DNA of 64,000 nucleotides from G963701675 sp963701675 (GTDB lineage: Bacteria; Planctomycetota; Planctomycetia; Gemmatales; Gemmataceae). Shown here one piece after another: positions 10,015-19,762 of this stretch. The notes below the pieces were generated by a model. That model saw only the letters and a program-made list of their open reading frames with translations, was not told where the DNA came from and did not search any database. Both the position numbers and the translations under genes were made by a program. Each line of letters begins with the position of its first letter. Position 1 is the stretch's first letter. The stretch lies in assembly GCA_963701675.1 (NCBI GenBank), contig OY969623.1:620001-684000 (forward strand). The letters are read 5' to 3'.

Positions 10015-11637
10015 CTAAGGCCTTTCAACGAGATGTGCAACCGTGTCGACTTCGCTACCGCGGGAGAACAAAATCCAACCTGGCGGGAGTGTCGAGGTCT
10101 CGTTTGGATGGAAGTGCGTGCACAGATACTGCCAAACTAGCGGATGCGAGTTGCGAAATCGGTAAATCGCGTTTCCATCGACTGCCGCATGGTCATTGAC
10201 AAGAGCTAGATCGACATTGCCTGCGTCAAATTCCCTTATCATGCGGCGTTGCCTGGTTTCCATCTCCGGAAGGACGAAGTAACTGTTCCACAGCGGCGAC
10301 GGCTGCCCAAGGACCGCATAATATCCTGCTTCATACGGGCCGATGAAGAAACGATTGCCGGCGTGAAGATGCTGGGAAATCACTCCATCGAACATCTGAA
10401 TGGCTTCGACTTGCCAGACGGGAATACGAATCATCTCTCCGCCTATGTTGTGCCGGACGTATTGCCATCGAGGGCCAAGTCGACCGTAGTACTGGGCCGG
10501 AAAGTTGTAGGGCAGAGTAGCCAGTACGGTGATTGCGGCGCATCCTGCCAGGAATGCGGTCCGACTGACAAGAAAGCCGGCGTAACGCTGACGACGACCA
10601 CCAAGAACGCCTGCCAGGACCACGAACAGCAAAGGGGGAATCACGTGGGCTAAATGCTCATAGTCTGCTCGGGAGTAGGGGTGATGTGCAAAGCAAAGCG
10701 CGGAAAAGGTACTTGAAACGAGCACTGCGCTTCCACGGATCCGCTCGCTCTTGATGCGCAGCACGGTAAGTAGCGCAACAGCGACGACCACGGCCCATAG
10801 CAAGAACGTAGTCCCCACCGCCAATCCAACCGCATAATCGAGTCGTGGCAACATTGGGTCGATTGACCACGGCCATGGAATCGGCAGCGTTAGATTGGTT
10901 TGTCCAATCCAGAAGTGGAATGCGATGGACTCGAGAAAGCTGTCGAAAAATCCGGGTATCAACGCGCACATGGCGAGGATCGGTGCGTATCCCGCAACGA
11001 TGCCGCAGACCCACGAGAGGAGCGAACGTGACAGGAAGACGCCACTTACTCGCTTAAGGGCGAGGAAGGCAATAACAAGCCCCTGGGCAGCCACAACGTA
11101 TAGTCCGAGATTTCGGCCGAAAACTGCCGCAGAGCCTGCAACAACGCCAGCAAACAAGAAGCGTCGTGCCGAGGGCTTTTCAATGAGCATCACACCCGCA
11201 TAAACCGACGCGATGGACACTGTTGCTTCGATCGTCTTGTAGTATGTGGGATTCCACCAGAGCATTAATAATGCAAAAAGCAGCAATGCGATCGGATTGC
11301 TCGTTACTCGCCGGGCCAGGAGGAGGCCGAGAAAGACGCCGATCATCCGGAACACTGAAGTCGAAAACCGTAACCCGAGCAATCCATCACCCACAATGTA
11401 GGACCACGCGGCGGACCAATAATAGCGGCCTGGATCGTAGGAATGAAAGTCCCTGATTGGGACATCGCCGGCAGCCGTGCGTCGGACGCCATCCCACAAG
11501 TAACCTTCGTCGGCGATGTTTAATCCAACGCCGCCGTGCAGACTGAAGCCAATGAGAACTACCAAGATGGCGATTAAAAGGAGGACCAATCGCTCTTGGG
11601 CCGAGCCGGCGACATCGTGTCGTTCGGTTGTGGACAT
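10015..11637 (-). CDS. Polytopic membrane protein, PMT/ArnT-type glycosyltransferase-like
   Basis: About 540 residues with roughly ten hydrophobic helices. After the first helix it has NIADEGYLWDGVRRTAAGDVP then FHSYDPGRYYW; an acidic residue in this first loop is typical of GT-C glycosyltransferases (the catalytic Asp/Glu motif). The C-terminal ~120 residues are soluble. Start is uncertain: ATG 11637 (MSTTERHDV) is chosen because the region before it looks like leader, but a TTG at 11703 would also be in frame. It would transfer a sugar from a polyprenyl-phosphate donor at the membrane; the acceptor is unknown. Divergent from the aromatic operon, with ~150 bp between them. Confidence 0.6.
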   Translation of the reverse strand: MSTTERHDVAGSAQERLVLLLIAILVVLIGFSLHGGVGLNIADEGYLWDGVRRTAAGDVPIRDFHSYDPGRYYWSAAWSYIVGDGLLGLRFSTSVFRMIGVFLGLLLARRVTSNPIALLLFALLMLWWNPTYYKTIEATVSIASVYAGVMLIEKPSARRFLFAGVVAGSAAVFGRNLGLYVVAAQGLVIAFLALKRVSGVFLSRSLLSWVCGIVAGYAPILAMCALIPGFFDSFLESIAFHFWIGQTNLTLPIPWPWSIDPMLPRLDYAVGLAVGTTFLLWAVVVAVALLTVLRIKSERIRGSAVLVSSTFSALCFAHHPYSRADYEHLAHVIPPLLFVVLAGVLGGRRQRYAGFLVSRTAFLAGCAAITVLATLPYNFPAQYYGRLGPRWQYVRHNIGGEMIRIPVWQVEAIQMFDGVISQHLHAGNRFFIGPYEAGYYAVLGQPSPLWNSYFVLPEMETRQRRMIREFDAGNVDLALVNDHAAVDGNAIYRFRNSHPLVWQYLCTHFHPNETSTLPPGWILFSRGSEVDTVAHLVERP

Positions 11638-11789
11638 GCCGTGCCGATGATTAAAGGCGGAATCCTGGGGCGAAACAGTAACACGTTGCGTCCCGGCGAA
11701 CAAGTCGGCTTCCGGCGAACTGTTGGGATGGCGTAATCGACGGTCCTAGCCAAGCCGAAACTCCACCGTTAAAACAGCGAATAGAAGAT

Positions 11790-12419
11790 GTGGTTCACAG
11801 CGTCCATTTCTATGGGAGCACTGACAGGTTTCATTCATCGGTGATTCGTGGAGGATCGACTCTGAAAAACACGTCTGACGCGCAACCGGCTAATGGCCTT
11901 CTGGGACTTTTCTCAAGTGGTAATGAAGCCTTCACGTTCGAAGAGGTAGCGGCCACGGCCGTTCCAGAACCATACCAACGGTTGCTGGTGCATGAACACC
12001 ACATGACCGTTACGGTCGAGGCATTTCATCGCGATAAGGTGGACGTCCGCGTGCTGGCGAGTGCTGAAAGCGATGGCATTTACGCACGAGAGATTTTGCT
12101 GGCTTTACGCCAGTCCGGTCAAGTCGTGCAATATGGCGTGATGCGCATCCATTTCCAACATTGCAGTCAGGGAATACGGGACGCGATCATCGCCGGCCGG
12201 GAACCACTGGGGCGAATCCTTATCGAACACGACGTCCTGCGGCGAATCCAACCCCAGGCATTCTTGCGAGTCGCGCCCGGACCGGCAATGATGAATTGGT
12301 TCGGCCTTTCACAACCTCTGACAACCTACGGCCGCCGCGCGGTTATCTATTGCAACCGCGAACCCGCCGTAGAATTGCTTGAGATTGTTGCGCCAGAGCG
12401 AGGCGCCAGGGAATCGTAG
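11790..12419 (+). CDS. UbiC-like chorismate-pyruvate lyase family protein
   Basis: 209 residues. The fold signature of UbiC is visible: REILLALRQSGQVVQYGVMRI (compare the REVxL..G.P...RTVIP strand pair), then PLGRILIEHDVLRRI (compare PLGxxLF), then YGRRAVIYCNREPAVELLEIV with the Glu in the position of the UbiC catalytic acid. UbiC-type enzymes convert chorismate to 4-hydroxybenzoate and pyruvate. First gene of a five-gene run and four bases from the flavoprotein gene. GTG start at 11790 is assumed; an in-frame GTG lies further in and the first ~30 residues are poorly constrained. Function as a hydroxybenzoate synthase is inferred from the fold pattern and neighbours, not from full motif agreement. 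Confidence 0.6.
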   Translation: MVHSVHFYGSTDRFHSSVIRGGSTLKNTSDAQPANGLLGLFSSGNEAFTFEEVAATAVPEPYQRLLVHEHHMTVTVEAFHRDKVDVRVLASAESDGIYAREILLALRQSGQVVQYGVMRIHFQHCSQGIRDAIIAGREPLGRILIEHDVLRRIQPQAFLRVAPGPAMMNWFGLSQPLTTYGRRAVIYCNREPAVELLEIVAPERGARES

Positions 12420-12423
12420 CAGC

Positions 12424-13649
12424 ATGGCACCGAGTGAAACAGAAGTTGTTGTGATCGGCGGCGGTCCCGCGGGATCGACCGCTGCAACGCTTATCGCCCA
12501 GCGTGGTCGCCGCGTGTGTTTGTTGGAACGTGAGCAGTTTCCACGATTCCACATCGGCGAGTCGCTCATGCCGGAAACATACTGGACCTTTCGCCGGCTC
12601 GGCGTACTTGATCGCATGAAATCGAGTGCGTTCGTTCGCAAGTACAGCGTTCAGTTCGTTAGCTCCAACGGCAAGGAGTCACAACCTTTCTACTTCTTCG
12701 AGAATAGCCCGCATGAATGCTCGCAAACCTGGCAGGTTCTTCGTAGCGAATTTGACGCGATGCTGCTGGAAAACGCCCGGAGTTGCGGGGTCGATGTTCG
12801 GCAGGGCGGGCGCGTGCTCGACGTGCTTTTTGACAACGGCCGAGCGACTGGCGTCCGTATTCAAGATAGCGACGGAGAAGCGGAGATTCGCGCCAAGGTC
12901 GTGGTGGATGCGAGTGGCCAGAGTTCGCTTATCGCCCATCGCTTGAAGCTTCGCGAACAGGACCCGGTTCTCAAGAAAGCTACCGTTTGGACCTACTACG
13001 AGGGCGCCCATCGTGACCCCGGGCTCGATGAAGGCGCAACGCTGGTCATTTACACTCGAGACAAAAAAGGCTGGTTTTGGTACATTCCGCTGCATCGAAA
13101 CATCGTCAGCGTCGGCGTCGTGTCATCGCTTGACTACCTCATCAAGAACCGCGGCGACAGCGAAGCTATCTACCAGGAGGAACTCGAACGTTGCCCGGCC
13201 GTGAAGCAGCGCGTGGAGCCTGGCCGCCGGGTAAAGGATTATTACACCACGAAGGATTTTTCGTATCGGTCACGGCAAGTCGCGGGTGATGGCTGGGTGC
13301 TTGTCGGAGATGCCTTCGGGTTCCTCGATCCCATCTACTCCTCCGGCGTGTTTCTCGCGCTGAAGTCGGGTGAAATGGCGGCGGATGCAGTCGTCAAGGC
13401 GTTGGAAACCGGCGACATCTCGGCCGCGCGACTAGGGTCTTGGGTCCTACATTCATCCAGGGAATGGACCGTATGCGACAACTTGTGTATCGCTTCTACG
13501 AGGGATTTAGTTTCGGGCAATTCGTTCGCCGCCACCCTGAGTTTCGACGCCACATCGTCGACTTGTTAACCGGTGACTTATTCAAGGACAGCATTGACGA
13601 GATTTGGCAGCCGATGCAAGAACTGCAGCTCGACCCAATGACGGCTTAG
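12424..13649 (+). pseudogene. FAD-dependent oxidoreductase, halogenase-like (frameshifted)
   Basis: Flavoprotein of the tryptophan-halogenase/geranylgeranyl-reductase superfamily. N-terminal Rossmann motif GGGPAGST, then FPRFHIGESLMP and FVRK (a lysine at the position used by phenolic halogenases), VVVDASGQSS, the halogenase-type GWFWYIP motif (WxWxIP), and the FAD-closing GDAFGFLDPIYSSG. The frame of the start ends at 13569; the conserved C-terminus (MDRMRQLVYRFYEGFSFGQF) continues one frame over to 13649. One G appears to be missing from the GGG at about 13441. Start ATG 12424 lies four bases after the previous gene. It may halogenate or otherwise oxidise or reduce a phenolic substrate; chemistry is inferred. 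Confidence 0.75.
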
Positions 13650-13722
13650 CCCGAACCGAAACGACCTTGGAGCTACATTCGACCTCATTTTCAACGAGCC
13701 TTAAGTCAGGGAGGAATTCTCA

Positions 13723-15186
13723 TTGTCTACAGTCCCACCGCAGCGTCTCACACTCACCCATTGGTTGATACTGACACTTGCCGCGATCGGGTTTGCATTC
13801 GATATCTACGAAATCCTGATGGCCCAGTTTATCGTCGGGCCGGCTTTGCAGGAGCTAGGCGGTTTCGATCCAAAGACAGCGGAGGGGGCGGACGCGCTCA
13901 CGTTGTGGAGAAGCCTGCTGGTTTACGTACCGGCTTTGGCGGGCGGGATCTTCGGTCTATTGGGCGGCTATTTGACCGACATTCTCGGGCGCCGTCGTGT
14001 ACTTACGGGAAGCATCCTCCTGTATGCGATCTCGGCGTTTCTCGCCGGCTTCTCGACATCGCTCCCGATGTTGCTCATTCTCCGAAGTACCACGTTCATC
14101 GGAGTGTGTGTCGAGTTTGTGGCAGCCGTGGCCTGGCTTGCGGAATTATTTGATAACCCGCAACAGCGCGAACGCGTTCTCGGCTACACGCAGGCGTTTT
14201 CCTCGTTCGGCGGTTTATTGGTAGCCATTGCAAATGGCATCGCGGTCACGCACAGTTCCAGTTTCGCGGCCATTCATCTTCCGGATTTTCTCGGCGGTTT
14301 AGGGGAGATCAAGAACCCCCATGCTGCCTGGCGGTACACCCTCATGTCCGGACTATTTCCCGCGCTTCCGCTAATTGTCATCCGTCCATTCTTGCCGGAG
14401 TCACCCAAGTGGCGTGCGAAAAAGGATGCCGGGACACTGAGACGGCCGAGCATTTTGGAACTGTTCACACCCGCATACCGAAGAACAACGATTGTGACCA
14501 CGCTCATGTTTGCCTGCGCTTATGGCGCCGCGTTCGGCGCCATTCAACAAATCCCGGAGATGGTTAAGGGACTAGAGAACGTGCAACAGAAAGTGCAGGC
14601 AGCGCCAACTTCGGTCGAGGCACGCAAGGTCGAGCAGAAGACGGCATCAGAATTCGGCAAAGTGCAGGAAGTTGGCGGCCTTGTTGGGCGATTCTTGCTC
14701 GCAATGCTAGCCGTTCGCATCGTCAGCCGACGAACTTTGTTGCGGATCTTCCAAGGACCTGGGTTGATCATCGTGCCAGCGGTGTTCTACCTTTTCCTCA
14801 CAGTTCCCAACCTTGAATTGTTCACGCTCAACCTCGACGCTGTCTACCTTGGTAATTTCCCGGTGACGTTGGTTAGCATGGGCGTATTCTTCGCGGGACT
14901 GTTTACGGTTGCGCAGTTTAGCTTTTGGGGAAACTACTTGCCGCGGATGTTTCCCGTGCATCTTCGAGGCACAGGCGAGAGCTTCGCGGCCAACATCGGC
15001 GGCCGTGCCATCGGTGTCGGCTTTTGGGGTGTCACAAACTATTTGGCCTATAAAGTAATAAGCCCGCGCGGGTCGCCATTGAGCTTTACCTACGCGGCGG
15101 CCATCACAAGTCTCTTTGTCTTCGCGGTCGGATCGCTACTCTGCTTTTTCCTGCCCGAGCCGAAACAAGAGGAACTCCCCGACTAA
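13723..15186 (+). CDS. MFS transporter
   Basis: 487 residues with about twelve membrane helices. TTG start at 13723 behind a strong GGGAGGA site (13709-13715). The loop 2-3 motif GGYLTDILGRRRVLTGS is the classic MFS G-x-L-x-D-x-x-G-R-R signature. A soluble stretch rich in Gln/Lys/Val (residues ~285-310, QQKVQAAPTSVEARKVEQ) lies in the central loop. Size and helix pattern would suit the aromatic-acid:proton symporter group, and the neighbours (UbiC-like, halogenase-like, thioesterase) agree, but substrate and direction are not shown by the sequence. Confidence 0.85.
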   Translation: MSTVPPQRLTLTHWLILTLAAIGFAFDIYEILMAQFIVGPALQELGGFDPKTAEGADALTLWRSLLVYVPALAGGIFGLLGGYLTDILGRRRVLTGSILLYAISAFLAGFSTSLPMLLILRSTTFIGVCVEFVAAVAWLAELFDNPQQRERVLGYTQAFSSFGGLLVAIANGIAVTHSSSFAAIHLPDFLGGLGEIKNPHAAWRYTLMSGLFPALPLIVIRPFLPESPKWRAKKDAGTLRRPSILELFTPAYRRTTIVTTLMFACAYGAAFGAIQQIPEMVKGLENVQQKVQAAPTSVEARKVEQKTASEFGKVQEVGGLVGRFLLAMLAVRIVSRRTLLRIFQGPGLIIVPAVFYLFLTVPNLELFTLNLDAVYLGNFPVTLVSMGVFFAGLFTVAQFSFWGNYLPRMFPVHLRGTGESFAANIGGRAIGVGFWGVTNYLAYKVISPRGSPLSFTYAAAITSLFVFAVGSLLCFFLPEPKQEELPD

Positions 15187-15205
15187 CCTCGGGATACCGA
15201 ACTTC

Positions 15206-16520
15206 ATGCGGGTAGCATACATCACGGCCGGCGCCGCTGGAACCATCTGTGGAAGTTGTCTGCACGACAATACCCTCGCGGCCGCACTCATCGCCGAGGG
15301 TGTCGACACGCTCCTGGTGCCAACCTACACACCGATTCGCACCGACGAACGCGATGTCAGCCAAAAGCGGGTTTTCTTCGGCGGGATCAACGTCTACCTA
15401 CAACAGAAGCTCGCACTGTTTCGACACACACCATGGATTCTTGATCGCCTCCTGGATGCGCGGATTGTTGCGGTTGGCCAGTCGTTTCGCCGTCAAGACT
15501 CAGGCTTCGGACCTGGCACAGCTCACCATCTCGATGCTCAAAGGCGAACATGGCCACCAAAGGAAGGAAATCGACAAGCTGGTGCATTGGCTCGCGACAG
15601 ACGTTCGGCCGGACATCATCAATCTGACGGCCGCACTTCTGTCGGGGGCCGCGCCCGCCATTAAGGATCGACTCCGGATACCCATACTCTGCACCCTTCA
15701 AGGTGATGACATTTTTCTGGACGCACTCCCAGACCCCTATCGGCAGCAGGCCATCGAACTAATACGCCAGCACTGCCGTCACATTGATGGATTCATTGCA
15801 ACATCTCGTTACTACGCCGACTTCATGTCCCAGTACCTGGAGATCCCCAGAGAACGAATCCATGTTGTCTATCCCGGAATCAACCTTACCGGACACGGCG
15901 TCAACGCTGCGGACCGCAACTCATCGCGCGACCACAATCAGCCGCTCACCATTGGCTATTTCGCGCGCATCTGTCCGGAGAAGGGCTTGCATGTGCTGAT
16001 GGATGCATTCCGCATACTCCGAAAAAGAAAGACCGTGCCTCCGTGTCGGCTTCGTATCTCTGGATGGTTGGGAGAGAACAATCGGGCCTATTTGGACGAA
16101 CTGCTGACCAAGGCTGCAGCGGCGGGTTTGGCGGAGCAGATCGATTACATTGACTCCCCAACTCACTCAGAGAAGATTCGGTTTTTGCAAAGCCTTAATC
16201 TGCTCTCGGTTCCGACCACATATCGCGAACCGAAAGGACTATACATACTTGAGGCACTGGCCAATGAAGTCCCTGTGGTCCAGCCGCGACACGGTTCATT
16301 CCCGGAACTGATCGAACGGACAAACGGAGGCTTACTAGTTGAGCCGAATGATCCAGGGGAATTGGCCGCTGCACTTGCCGACTTGCTATCAGACCACGCG
16401 CGCCGAAAGGAAATCGGTAGAAAAGGCAAGGAAGTCGTTCATCGCGAGTTCAATTCCGCAGTCATGGCACGTAACACCATCGAGGTTTATCGCCAATACC
16501 TCAAAAGTCAGGAGTCTTGA
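15206..16520 (+). pseudogene. Glycosyltransferase family 4-type (GT-B), frameshifted
   Basis: Retaining GT-B glycosyltransferase. The N-terminal domain begins MRVAYITAGAAGTICGSC at ATG 15206. The C-terminal nucleotide-sugar domain has GYFARICPEKGLHVLMDAF, the donor-binding run SLNLLSVPTTYREPKGLYILEALANEVPVV (E-x7-E motif) and a C-terminal helix ending in YRQYL. The first frame runs through LDRLLDAR and the second picks up at LLRLASRFAVKTQ, so one extra base (or two missing) lies near 15458-15465. The start codon and the rest are normal. It would attach a sugar to the operon's product or to an envelope glycan; acceptor unknown. Confidence 0.75.
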
Positions 16521-16524
16521 CCTC

Positions 16525-16932
16525 ATGCCCACTCCATTTCACACCACCCGCCGCGTGGAGTTCGCCGACACCGACATGGTCGGTCTAGTCCACTTCTCGA
16601 ACTTCTTTCGCTACATGGAGGCGGCCGAGGTCGAGTTCCTTCGCTCACTCGGCCTGTCGGTCGCGCCGGTGGAAGTGGACGGACAACGTATCAGTTTCCC
16701 GCGCCGCTCGGCAGCCTGCGAGTTCGTAGGGCCTGCCCGATTCGGCGATTTGCTCGATGTTGAAGTCCGAGCGGAAAAAGTCGGGCGGACTTCCGTCACT
16801 TATGCCTTCCTATTCTCCCACAGCGGTAACCCCGTCGCGCGCGGCAGTATCACTGCCGTCTGTTGTCGGATGTCGGCAACACACATCCAAGCGGTTGAGA
16901 TTCCGGCGATCGTACGGAATCTATTGGAATAG
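16525..16932 (+). CDS. Hotdog-fold acyl-CoA thioesterase, 4HBT family
   Basis: 136 residues, ATG 16525 four bases after the glycosyltransferase stop, so it closes the operon. It has the 4HBT signature VEFADTDMVGLVHFSNFFRYMEAAEVEFL with the active-site acid in the ADTD segment. Family members hydrolyse aromatic or aliphatic acyl-CoA thioesters such as 4-hydroxybenzoyl-CoA. The location after a UbiC-like gene favours an aromatic acyl substrate (inference). Convergent with the ankyrin gene, with 18 bases between the stops. Confidence 0.85.
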   Translation: MPTPFHTTRRVEFADTDMVGLVHFSNFFRYMEAAEVEFLRSLGLSVAPVEVDGQRISFPRRSAACEFVGPARFGDLLDVEVRAEKVGRTSVTYAFLFSHSGNPVARGSITAVCCRMSATHIQAVEIPAIVRNLLE

Positions 16933-16950
16933 CTCGTCCCAGCCACGTTA

Positions 16951-18144
16951 CTAGATTCGAGGGGGTCGACCGATCACCTCCTGCAACATATCGACAATAA
17001 CGGAGTGGCCATTCGCTACCGCCAAGTCCAACGGTGTCTTTCCGTCGTCTGTGCGGAGAAGCGGGTCGGCGCCGGCGTCGAGCAGCATCCGGACGATCTC
17101 CGTGTGGCCGCGTGCCGCAGCCTCACGCAGTGGAGACGTACTCCCATCGTTCAAGTTCGCTAGCGTCGGATCGATCGTAAGCCGTTCTCGAACGTCACCA
17201 GGCATTCCCCAGTTCGCTGGGACACAAATGCCGAACGCCCGCGGCGTGCAATGAAGCACATCGTCGCGCACCGTTGGATCAGCGCCCGCTAGTTCCAACA
17301 AGTCGATCACCGTTGGCGAGCCGCCGAAGTGTGCCCAGTGAAGTGCCGTGCCGCCCATGTAGGCACGGAAGGATAAGTCCGGCTGCTTGGTGAGCAGAAA
17401 CCGGACCACACCCTCGTGTGCGTTACGGCTGGCGATATAGAGCGCGTCGGAGATTTGCTCGACGGGTGACGACGGTGGGCACGGCAAACGCGTGCCGTCC
17501 GGGGCGAGCCTGGAACTTCCGGTTCGCGCCGACCCTGGACGTAGTCGGCCGTCTTCGTCAAAGAAAGTTGCCACATCCTCGACCGAGCCGATGCCGGCGG
17601 CGCAAAACAGATCGGGTTTGGTTCCGAGACGTACCAGCGTCTTCGCGAAGGTCAATGAGTCACACGTTACCGCCCATGACAATGCCGTGTGACCCGATTG
17701 ACCGTACCTTGCTTCAGGGTCCGCGCCGAAGCTCAATAAGATGACTGCGAGTCGCTCGTCGTTACACCAGGCGGCAGCGTGCAACGCCGTTTGCCCATCG
17801 GGGCCGTGAGCTTTTGCGAGAATCGGCCGCCGTTGGAGAAGTGTTAACACCACCTCCACGTTCCCTGCGTCAGCCGCTGACAGGAATTGAAGCACGTCGG
17901 GGTCATCCGGCGACGGTATCGGTTCGTTCGGATCGGCCTGCGGTACGGCTTCGAGCTGCTGTCGAAGTTGTTCGACGTGTTCCTTAAGCTTTCGCCAGCT
18001 CGAGAAACCGTAGTCCCGAGCGACGAGCAGTTGCGCCATGCTGAGCGTTGCGCTCGGATCATTCTCGCGCATCGTCTTGAGGCGTTCCTTGGCACGCTTT
18101 TTCAGCCATTCAAGATTGGCGCGGATTGGTAAGGACTGTGACAT
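16951..18144 (-). CDS. Ankyrin-repeat protein
   Basis: 397 residues, no signal peptide, so probably cytoplasmic. The first ~60 residues are basic and charged (EWLKKRAKERLKTMREND). Then come four to six ankyrin repeats with the G-x-T-A-L-H-x-A-A pattern: DGQTALHAAAWCNDERLAVILLSFGADP, SGHTALSWAV, MGGTALHWAHFGGSP, SPLREAAARGHTEIVRMLLDAGADP, DGKTPLDLAVANGHSVIVDML. Ankyrin arrays bind other proteins. Start 18144 has GGAAGG upstream. Its upstream region abuts an insertion sequence (18318-19762), which may have disturbed its promoter. Partner unknown. Confidence 0.85.
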   Translation of the reverse strand: MSQSLPIRANLEWLKKRAKERLKTMRENDPSATLSMAQLLVARDYGFSSWRKLKEHVEQLRQQLEAVPQADPNEPIPSPDDPDVLQFLSAADAGNVEVVLTLLQRRPILAKAHGPDGQTALHAAAWCNDERLAVILLSFGADPEARYGQSGHTALSWAVTCDSLTFAKTLVRLGTKPDLFCAAGIGSVEDVATFFDEDGRLRPGSARTGSSRLAPDGTRLPCPPSSPVEQISDALYIASRNAHEGVVRFLLTKQPDLSFRAYMGGTALHWAHFGGSPTVIDLLELAGADPTVRDDVLHCTPRAFGICVPANWGMPGDVRERLTIDPTLANLNDGSTSPLREAAARGHTEIVRMLLDAGADPLLRTDDGKTPLDLAVANGHSVIVDMLQEVIGRPPRI

Positions 18145-18301
18145 GAACGAACCTTCCTTCCAAGTGCCCGGCGTCCGCGGTTCTCGGGCAGAAAGAAGGT
18201 TATGTCCAAAGCAGGAAACAGGTGGGTTGAACCCTTCACGCGGACCGTATGCCGCCCGTTACGGCTATGTTGAGTCTAACCGCCTCTCGACGCGGTGACA
18301 A

Positions 18302-18317
18302 GAGCCCATGCCGCATG
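18302..18317. repeat. Left target-site duplication of the insertion sequence
   Basis: GAGCCCATGCCGCATG, identical 16 of 16 to 19763-19778 on the far side of the element. This marks a direct duplication made at insertion. Confidence 0.85.
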
Positions 18318-18342
18318 TGTCCCAGCACAATAGAAATGTCCG
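18318..18342. repeat. Left terminal inverted repeat
   Basis: Begins TGTCCCAG then CACAATAGAAATGTCCG. Matches the right end (TGTCAAAC then the same 17 bases, read inverted) at 22 of 25 positions. A further TAGAAATGTCCGC copy follows at about 18355. Confidence 0.85.
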
Positions 18343-18345
18343 CGT

Positions 18346-19680
18346 TTAGTGCACATTAGAAATGTCCGCTTTTGGATTCTTCAGTTTAAAGCGTCGCCAC
18401 GGATGATTCGGAGGCGGCTTGCATGGTTTCCGCAACACCGGGGTGGGTGCCGGAACGGAAGGAGGGCGTAGCCCGACTGGAGTTCCGGCACCCACCCCGC
18501 TCGCAGCCATCGTGGGTGCGGTGCCCCGACGCGATCTTGGTGCTTGGATTTCGTGCCACTTCAAATACTGTTGGCGAAAACGGATCCGCAGCGTTCCGTC
18601 CCGACGCTCTTCCAAAAGCACCCGTCCGCCACGCAAGCCGGGCAACGCCGGCGGCTCCAATTGAAACAACCGGTTGGACCACCGCACCGTGTAGTCATTC
18701 GCCACTGTCCGCTGATGCTGGGGACATAAAATCACCGCCAAATCGTTCCGTAGGCCCAGCAGTCGATGTGCGTTGCTCTTCTCCGCCGGTCGGACCGTGA
18801 ACCGCCGGTTGTATTCGGGGACCAACTGCCGTCGCAACACGTCATTGGCCTGAGCCCGTGTCGTCACGCCTAAGAGCCGAAGCTCCTTCACCCACCGGTC
18901 TTGGGCCAGGCCGAAAAAACGTTCCACCCGACCCTTGGCCTGAGGACTATGTGCCAAGATCAATCTCACATCCAATTCCTTCAATGCTCGGCCAAATTGC
19001 GTCAAGCCGTCGACCGCCCGGCCCTTACTTTGCCACTGGAAAACACTGTCGCGATCGGTGTACAACGCCAGCGGCCGACCATGCCGCCGCAGCCACCGTT
19101 CCGTCAAATCCATGTAGCTTTCCACCGTCTCGCCCGGAAAAAAACCCGCGTCGATCCGGTTGGTGGCGTCGTCGATCATGGTCATCAGCACCATCGTCTC
19201 GCCGCGTCCTTCGAGCCAGTCGTGCAGCGACGTGTCCATCTGCACCAACTCGCCGAAACACGAGCGTCGCGGTCGGCGCCGTCGATGCACGTCGCGTTGG
19301 CGCCGTCGCTGCCACAGCCCCTCCGTCAGCAGCCAACGCCGCAACGTCTCGTGCGACACTCCCAGGTCGAGCTCGGCCAATTTCTCGCTGGCCAAGGTCG
19401 GCCCAAAGTCCGCAAAATGCTGGCGATATTTGGCCAACACGGTCTCACGCAGATCCGCCGCCAAGCGCCGATTCGACGGCCGTCCGCGGAGCCGATGGAC
19501 CACGCCGACGTCTCCCTCAACCTCCAGGCGGCGTTGAATCCGACGCACTTGCCGTACCGTCAGTTGCAACAGTCGCGCCGCTTCGGCTTGCGTCCGCTTC
19601 CCGTGCCGAACCGACTCTATAATCTTCAACCGATCCCGTTCCCGCTGACTCATCTCGATCCGGTCTGGACTCCGCTCCAT
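18346..19680 (-). CDS. Transposase, DDE type (IS1202/ISNCY-like)
   Basis: 444 residues. N-terminal helix-turn-helix (RTQAEAARLLQLTVRQVRRIQRRL, residues ~28-50) and a second DNA-binding segment. The integrase-like catalytic core has VQMDTSLHDW (first Asp, ~150), LYTDRDSVFQ (second Asp, ~205) and a Glu region (QAKGRVERFFGLAQD, ~260), a DDE/DDD arrangement. ATG 19680 is preceded by AGGAGG. Reading frame is open end to end, unlike many neighbouring genes, consistent with a recently mobile copy. It would cut and join the element's ends. Confidence 0.9.
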   Translation of the reverse strand: MERSPDRIEMSQRERDRLKIIESVRHGKRTQAEAARLLQLTVRQVRRIQRRLEVEGDVGVVHRLRGRPSNRRLAADLRETVLAKYRQHFADFGPTLASEKLAELDLGVSHETLRRWLLTEGLWQRRRQRDVHRRRRPRRSCFGELVQMDTSLHDWLEGRGETMVLMTMIDDATNRIDAGFFPGETVESYMDLTERWLRRHGRPLALYTDRDSVFQWQSKGRAVDGLTQFGRALKELDVRLILAHSPQAKGRVERFFGLAQDRWVKELRLLGVTTRAQANDVLRRQLVPEYNRRFTVRPAEKSNAHRLLGLRNDLAVILCPQHQRTVANDYTVRWSNRLFQLEPPALPGLRGGRVLLEERRDGTLRIRFRQQYLKWHEIQAPRSRRGTAPTMAASGVGAGTPVGLRPPSVPAPTPVLRKPCKPPPNHPWRRFKLKNPKADISNVH

Positions 19681-19737
19681 CGGAAATGTCCTCCTGGTAC
19701 CTCCTTGCCCAAGAGGACATTTCTACTTTGCTAAGAC

Positions 19738-19762
19738 CGGACATTTCTATTGTGGTTTGACA
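19738..19762. repeat. Right terminal inverted repeat
   Basis: CGGACATTTCTATTGTG followed by GTTTGACA, the inverted match of the left end (22 of 25). Confidence 0.85.

Larger units (their letters stand above)
18318..19762 (-). mobile_element. IS1202/ISNCY-like insertion sequence
   Basis: Complete 1,445-bp element: 25-bp near-perfect terminal inverted repeats, a single transposase gene on the minus strand, and a 16-bp direct duplication outside both ends. The ends are TG...CA. Subterminal copies of AGAAATGTCC (left about 18332 and 18356; right about 19682, 19713 and 19738 inverted) are likely transposase-binding sites. The intact duplication and open reading frame suggest a recent insertion. 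It sits between the ankyrin gene and the ABC operon and ends 100 bp before the ABC gene start. Family placement (ISNCY, IS1202 group) rests on the transposase motifs. Confidence 0.85.

Noticed and set aside
18419..19734. Plus-strand ORFs inside the insertion sequence
   Set aside because: They are frames opposite the transposase with no recognisable motifs.
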